Source of the DNA: Phycisphaeraceae bacterium
GTDB taxonomy: Bacteria > Planctomycetota > Phycisphaerae > Phycisphaerales > Phycisphaeraceae
Direction of reading: 5' to 3'
DNA: 22,434 nucleotides
Assembly (NCBI GenBank): GCA_020850375.1
Contig: JADZET010000082.1
Location: forward strand, 1 to 22,434
Position numbers and translations under genes: made by a program. The notes beneath the pieces were generated by a model. The model was given only the letters and a program-made list of their open reading frames with translations. It was not told the origin of the DNA and made no database searches. This document shows, one piece after another, positions 17,010 through 22,434 of this stretch. Position 1 is the first letter of the stretch, and each line of letters begins with the position of its first letter.

Positions 17010-17351
17010 TCAGATGGCGGTGCCGCCGGATTCGCCGGTGCGGATGCGGATGCACTGTTCGAGGTGGGTGACGAAGATTTTGCCGTCGCCGATTTTGCCG
17101 TCGCCGTGGCGTGCGCCTTGGATGATGGCGTCGATGGTGGGCTGGACGAAGCTGTCGTTGACGGCGATTTCGAGTCGGACCTTGGGCAGCAGAGGAGGCG
17201 TGACTTCCTGGCCTCGATAGAGTTCGGTGTCCTCCTGCTGGCCGTGGCCGGTGCAGCGGCTGACGGTGATGCGGAAGATTTCCTTGTCGATCAGGGCCTG
17301 GTGAACCTGGTCGAGGCGGTCGGGCTGGATGATGGCGACGATCATTTTCAT
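17010..17351 (-). CDS. Nitrogen regulatory PII protein (GlnK/GlnB family)
   Basis: This 113-residue trimeric signal protein senses ATP/ADP and 2-oxoglutarate and gates AmtB. It has MKMIVAIIQPDRLDQV, the T-loop TELYRGQEVTPPLLPKV, the B-loop region GDGKIGDGKIF, and the C-loop RIRTGE. Tyr45 and Arg46 of YRG are kept; the Arg corresponds to the residue that plugs the AmtB pore. The uridylylation site equivalent to E. coli Tyr51 is Val50, and the cyanobacterial phospho-Ser position is Gln. The B-loop carries a tandem GDGKI, two residues longer than the E. coli protein. It starts 17 nt after amtB and is surely co-transcribed. Confidence 0.95.
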   Translation of the reverse strand: MKMIVAIIQPDRLDQVHQALIDKEIFRITVSRCTGHGQQEDTELYRGQEVTPPLLPKVRLEIAVNDSFVQPTIDAIIQGARHGDGKIGDGKIFVTHLEQCIRIRTGESGGTAI

Positions 17352-17368
17352 GTGGAAATTCCGGGGGA

Positions 17369-18697
17369 TCAGTTGAGGTTCAGCAGGCCGTAGCCATGTT
17401 CGCCGTGGAGGCTGTGGTCCATGCCGGCCACTTCATCGACGTCGGCCAGACGCATGCCGATGGTCTTGTCGATGAGGACGAGGATGACGTAAGTGAGGAT
17501 GGCGGAGCCGACGATGGTGATGGCGACGCCTTCGAGCTGGACAGCCAGTTGCGCGCCGAGGCTGCGGGTCGTTTCGGAAGGGCGGATGAAGAAGGTCAGG
17601 CAGATGGCCCCGATGATGCCGGCCGTGCCGTGGATGCCGAAGACGTCGAGGGAATCGTCGAAACCGATGCGGTTTTTGAGGTTGATGGCGACGTAGCAGA
17701 CGAGCGAGGCGACGAAGCCGAGTGCGATAGCGCCGGTGGGCGTGACGACGCCGGCGGCGGGGGTGATGGCGACAAGGCCTGCGAGGATGCCCGATGCGAT
17801 GCCCAGCGAGGTCGCCTTGCCGTGGCGGATGGCTTCGATGACGAGCCACGCGAAGGCCCCGGCGGCGGCGGCGGTCTGGGTGACGGTCAGCGCCTGCGCG
17901 GTTTTGAGGCCGCTGGACACCGCCGAGCCGGCGTTGAAGCCGAACCAGCCGACCCAGAGCAGGCCGACGCCCATGAGGGTCATGACGAGGTTGTTGGGGT
18001 GCATGGCGGAGCGGGGATAACCGCGACGCGCGCCGAGATAGAGGGCGGCGACCAGGCCGCTGACGCCCGCGGAGATGTGCACGACGGTTCCGCCCGCGAA
18101 GTCGATCGCGCCTTTCTGGAACAGGTAGCCGTCGCTGGACCAGACGGAGTGGCAGAGCGGGGCGTAAACGACGAGGAACCAGATGGCGATGAAGGCGCAG
18201 TACCCGCGGAAGCGGACGCGTTCGGCGAACGCGCCGGCGATCAGGGCGGGTGCGATGATGGCGAACTTGCCCTGGAACATGGCGAACACGTAGTCGGGCA
18301 GATGCGGGCCGAAGCGACCGACGCTTTCGTCGATGCCGCGGAGAAGGATGAGATCGGACTCCCATCCGAGCCAGCCGCCGGCGACGTCGTGCCCGAAGGC
18401 GATGGCGAAGCCGCAGAAGACCCAGAGGACGCCGATGATGGCCATGGAGGCGAAGCAGTGCATCATGGTTCCCAGGACGTTCTTGGTGCGGACGAGGCCG
18501 CCGTAGAACATGGCGAGGCCTGGGATCATCAGGAGGACCAGGGCGGTGGAGGTGAGCATCCAGGCGGTGACGCCGGGGTCGACGTGGTGGTCGGGTAGGG
18601 GGGGTTGGGCGAGGGCGGGGGCGGCGAGGAAGAGCAAGGCGAGTGTGAGCGCCAGGGGCAGGGCGCGCAGTGCGGGGGTTCGGGGTGAGGGGTTCAC
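17369..18697 (-). CDS. amtB: Ammonium transporter AmtB
   Basis: This 442-residue protein has a cleavable signal peptide (about 30 residues, ending ALA) and eleven membrane helices, and conducts ammonium. The pore histidines are visible in GGTVVHISAG (H207) and FGIHGTAG (H356). Other landmarks are FAIIAPALIAGAFAERVRF, PLCHSVWSSDGYL, and the C-terminal DVDEVAGMDHSLHGEHGYG tail that contacts PII. I chose the GTG at 18697 because AGGAG lies 6 nt upstream and the signal peptide follows; the longer open frame to 18823 has low-complexity Pro/Ser sequence. The order amtB then PII is the reverse of the usual glnK-amtB. Confidence 0.95.
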   Translation of the reverse strand: MNPSPRTPALRALPLALTLALLFLAAPALAQPPLPDHHVDPGVTAWMLTSTALVLLMIPGLAMFYGGLVRTKNVLGTMMHCFASMAIIGVLWVFCGFAIAFGHDVAGGWLGWESDLILLRGIDESVGRFGPHLPDYVFAMFQGKFAIIAPALIAGAFAERVRFRGYCAFIAIWFLVVYAPLCHSVWSSDGYLFQKGAIDFAGGTVVHISAGVSGLVAALYLGARRGYPRSAMHPNNLVMTLMGVGLLWVGWFGFNAGSAVSSGLKTAQALTVTQTAAAAGAFAWLVIEAIRHGKATSLGIASGILAGLVAITPAAGVVTPTGAIALGFVASLVCYVAINLKNRIGFDDSLDVFGIHGTAGIIGAICLTFFIRPSETTRSLGAQLAVQLEGVAITIVGSAILTYVILVLIDKTIGMRLADVDEVAGMDHSLHGEHGYGLLNLN

Positions 18698-18938
18698 CGG
18701 GAGCTCCTGTGAAGGGACGGGGAGGCGTGAAGAGTGTCCGAGTCGACGGATCCGGCCGTGGGCACGAACGGCCGGGGGGGCGGGAGACGGAGAGGTTTTA
18801 ACGGGTGAGGGGGAGGTGTGCAAGGTTGGAGAGGGGGAGAGGAAGAGCGGGGAAGAGATCCGCCCCTTCGCGGACTCAGGGGCGGCGTGGGGGAAGATGT
18901 GCGAGGAGAGAGGGCGGCGCGAGGGTGGGGGGTGAATG
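18698..18938. other. Intergenic region upstream of amtB
   Basis: This G-rich plus-strand stretch between amtB and atpD continues into the repeat at 18944-19030, so about 350 bp in total lack a gene. It is too short for a normal atpC and no frame resembling epsilon was found. I saw no convincing sigma-54 site (TGGCAC-N5-TTGC) or sigma-70 promoter for amtB. Confidence 0.6.
18752..18775 (-). promoter_or_regulatory. Perfect hairpin in the amtB leader region
   Basis: CCGGCCGT and ACGGCCGG pair perfectly over 8 bp around an 8-nt loop, 55 nt upstream of the amtB start. It could be an operator palindrome or an mRNA leader structure. It does not match the NtrC site consensus. Confidence 0.4.
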
Positions 18939-18967
18939 AAAAAGAACCCAGGCGTGGCATGCCTGGG
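18939..18967 (-). terminator. Intrinsic terminator of atpD
   Basis: On the minus strand a 7-bp GC-rich stem (CCCAGGC/GCCTGGG, loop 7) is followed directly by TTCTTTTT. It lies 84 nt past the atpD stop. The stem is also the first hairpin of the composite repeat. Confidence 0.7.
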
Positions 18968-19030
18968 CTTGGGAGGGCGATTGGGGGTTGCGGAAGTAGC
19001 CGCGACGGGGACGTCGCGGCTCGCGCGCGG
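18944..19030 (+). repeat. Hairpin - G-quadruplex - hairpin repeat, copy A
   Basis: Hairpin 1 (18947-18967, CCCAGGC/GCCTGGG) leads into GGGCTTGGGAGGG, then CGATT and GGGGG (18965-18987), a canonical G3+ quadruplex motif with loops of 3, 1 and 5. Hairpin 2 (18998-19021) has AGCCGCGAC and GTCGCGGCT around GGGGAC. A second copy with the same order and orientation is at 20628-20711. Confidence 0.8.
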
Positions 19031-19050
19031 AGGGGACGCGGGAGGCGGGA

Positions 19051-21668
<2,618 letters not shown>

Positions 21669-21694
21669 GAAGATGACGTGGGAAGGGGCGGCCC

Positions 21695-22168
21695 TTGGGA
21701 AGCGCACGTTGGCAGTGGGTAAGGCTATTCAAGATTGCGGGGGTTGTGCTGGTGGCCCTCGTGGTGTTGCTGGCGTGGGATGGCTACCGCGAGCATCGGG
21801 CGGTCATGTTCAGAACGGATCTGAACCTGCGATGGCGGGTGCTGTCGAACACGGCGGAGGCGTTGCGGCGGGAGGAAGGGGGAGGGATCGAACTGACATC
21901 GGCGTGGCGGGCGCTCAGTGAGAGCGAGCGAGAGCGGTTGGCAAATGCACCGGAGGATGCAGCGCCAGGCGCAGTGGTGTCGGAGTACATGAGGGACAAA
22001 CGGGGCGGGGAGATGAGGTTGTTTGGGCGGATCAATGAGGAGGGAAAGGCGGAGGTCGGGGTGCTGTCGGCGGGGATGGACGGCGCGTGGGGGACGTCGG
22101 ATGACGTGGCGTGGCCGGGGTGGGAAGTGGAGCTGTTTAGGCGGCTGGCGGACGAGCGGAAGGAATGA
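21695..22168 (+). CDS. Hypothetical single-pass membrane protein
   Basis: This 157-residue protein has one N-terminal membrane helix (about 14-28, AGVVLVALVVLLAW) after a short basic segment, and an exported hydrophilic domain. The C-terminal LSAGMDGAWGTSDDVAWPG resembles the GPDG-x-GT-x-DD-h segment near the C-terminus of many type II secretion pseudopilin-like proteins, but there is no GFTLIE leader. I cannot name a family. The start is a TTG with AAGGGG 6 nt upstream; GTG codons further in are possible. It begins 26 nt after parA, so the pair is probably co-transcribed. Confidence 0.65.
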   Translation: MGSARWQWVRLFKIAGVVLVALVVLLAWDGYREHRAVMFRTDLNLRWRVLSNTAEALRREEGGGIELTSAWRALSESERERLANAPEDAAPGAVVSEYMRDKRGGEMRLFGRINEEGKAEVGVLSAGMDGAWGTSDDVAWPGWEVELFRRLADERKE

Positions 22169-22189
22169 GCGAGGGTTGTCGGCGTTCGG

Positions 22190-22217
22190 CACATAGCGCC
22201 CTTCGGGACGCTATGTG
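22190..22217 (+). other. Hairpin with C(UUCG)G tetraloop
   Basis: Nine-bp arms CACATAGCG/CGCTATGTG enclose an inner CC-TTCG-GG, so the RNA would be a very stable hairpin with a UUCG tetraloop and one C-A mismatch. It lies 21 nt after the stop of the membrane protein gene and has no T-run. It may act as a 3'-end structure. Confidence 0.6.
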
Positions 22218-22240
22218 GCACCCAGTGCTATGTGGCACCC
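22210..22240 (+). repeat. 14-bp direct repeat
   Basis: GCTATGTGGCACCC occurs twice, at 22210-22223 and 22227-22240, separated by 3 nt. The first copy overlaps the right arm of the adjacent hairpin. A further short hairpin GCGATC-TTC-GATCGC follows at 22247-22261. Confidence 0.8.
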
Positions 22241-22292
22241 GGCGCGGCGATCTTCGATCGCCCGCTAAACGGGGAGGGTGGTGGGGGGAAAG

Positions 22293-22321
22293 AAAAACCC
22301 CCGGCTGGTGAGGGTCAGGGG
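22293..22321 (-). terminator. Possible intrinsic terminator of the right-edge gene
   Basis: On the minus strand CCCC and GGGG enclose a 16-nt loop that may pair further (TG with CA), followed by TTTTT. It overlaps the stop codon at 22315-22317. The stem is short, so this is tentative. Confidence 0.4.
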
Positions 22322-22434
22322 CGGGTGGAGCGGATCCATTTCAAGAGGGCTTCGCGGGGCAGGGCGTTGACGACGTCTTGTTTTGTCGCGCCGGCGCGGC
22401 GGGCGGTCTGGAGGCCGTAGTAGAGTTGGTCGAG
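22315..22434 (-). CDS. C-terminal fragment of a PolX/PHP-like protein (5' end outside window)
   Basis: The last 39 codons read LDQLYYGLQTARRAGATKQD followed by VVNALPREALLKWIRSTRP and a TGA stop. The pattern YG-x-x-x-ARR-x-x-x-x-K-x-DV-x-N-x-x-x-x-E-x-LLKWI resembles the end of the PHP domain of bacterial family X DNA polymerases (PolX), where ARRGW and DVLNT are usual. With so little sequence the assignment is tentative. Confidence 0.5.
   Translation of the reverse strand, partial: LDQLYYGLQTARRAGATKQDVVNALPREALLKWIRSTRP

Noticed and set aside
17396..18598. Plus-strand frame rich in Asp, Glu and Gly
   Set aside because: It is the antisense of amtB; the acidic low-complexity sequence reflects the hydrophobic codons of the transporter.
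18698..18830. Sigma-54/NtrC control of amtB
   Set aside because: Looked for TGGCAC-N5-TTGC and TGCACC-type sites on the minus strand upstream of the GTG; none found.
22270..22290. G-rich run near the right edge as a G-quadruplex
   Set aside because: The G-runs do not give four separated tracts of three, so it fails the canonical pattern.

Overview
The window reads as chromosomal DNA from a high-GC planctomycete, most plausibly a Phycisphaerae-type lineage. The basis is the gene content: two prepilin-like proteins with [10 protein letters not shown] leaders and H-X9-DG-like tails, very large secreted glycosidases, a LacI repressor, a cobamide-type URO-D paralogue, a DUF486 protein and a RAYT transposase of the kind common in planctomycetes. 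No rRNA, tRNA or CRISPR array was seen.

Layout. Positions 1-503 (minus) hold a DUF433/DUF5615 toxin-antitoxin-like pair cut by the left edge. ftsY and a URO-D-family gene follow on the plus strand (647-2638). From 2660 to 15739 everything is on the minus strand and looks like a carbohydrate-use locus. In transcription order it contains an iron-sulfur flavoprotein, an (alpha/alpha)6-barrel glycosidase, a LacI regulator, a pseudopilin with a 1247-residue secreted multidomain protein, and a second pseudopilin with a 1131-residue secreted glycosidase. A DUF486 membrane protein (15880-16245, plus) and a RAYT transposase inside perfect 32-bp inverted REP sequences (16258-16995) separate this locus from a housekeeping block: glnB/glnK-like PII and amtB, atpD, a ParA-type ATPase, a small membrane protein, and the C-terminus of a PolX-like gene at the right edge.

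How the parts work together. The lacI promoter and the promoter of the second pseudopilin both have good sigma-70 hexamers. Both are followed at nearly the same distance by matching 14-bp CpG-centred pseudopalindromes (12841-12854 and 7005-7018; 12 of 14 identical). The simplest reading is one LacI repressor controlling two transcription units, each of which pairs a pseudopilin with a giant secreted hydrolase. This repeated 'pilin plus hydrolase' unit under shared operators is the strongest candidate for an undescribed system here.

The second notable structure is a composite repeat that flanks atpD on both sides in the same orientation: hairpin, then a G-quadruplex motif, then a second hairpin (18944-19030 and 20628-20711). 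The second hairpin shares up to 10 bp with the REP sequences around the RAYT gene. Other oddities are a PII protein lacking the uridylylation tyrosine, and an atpD gene with no adjacent atpG or atpC.
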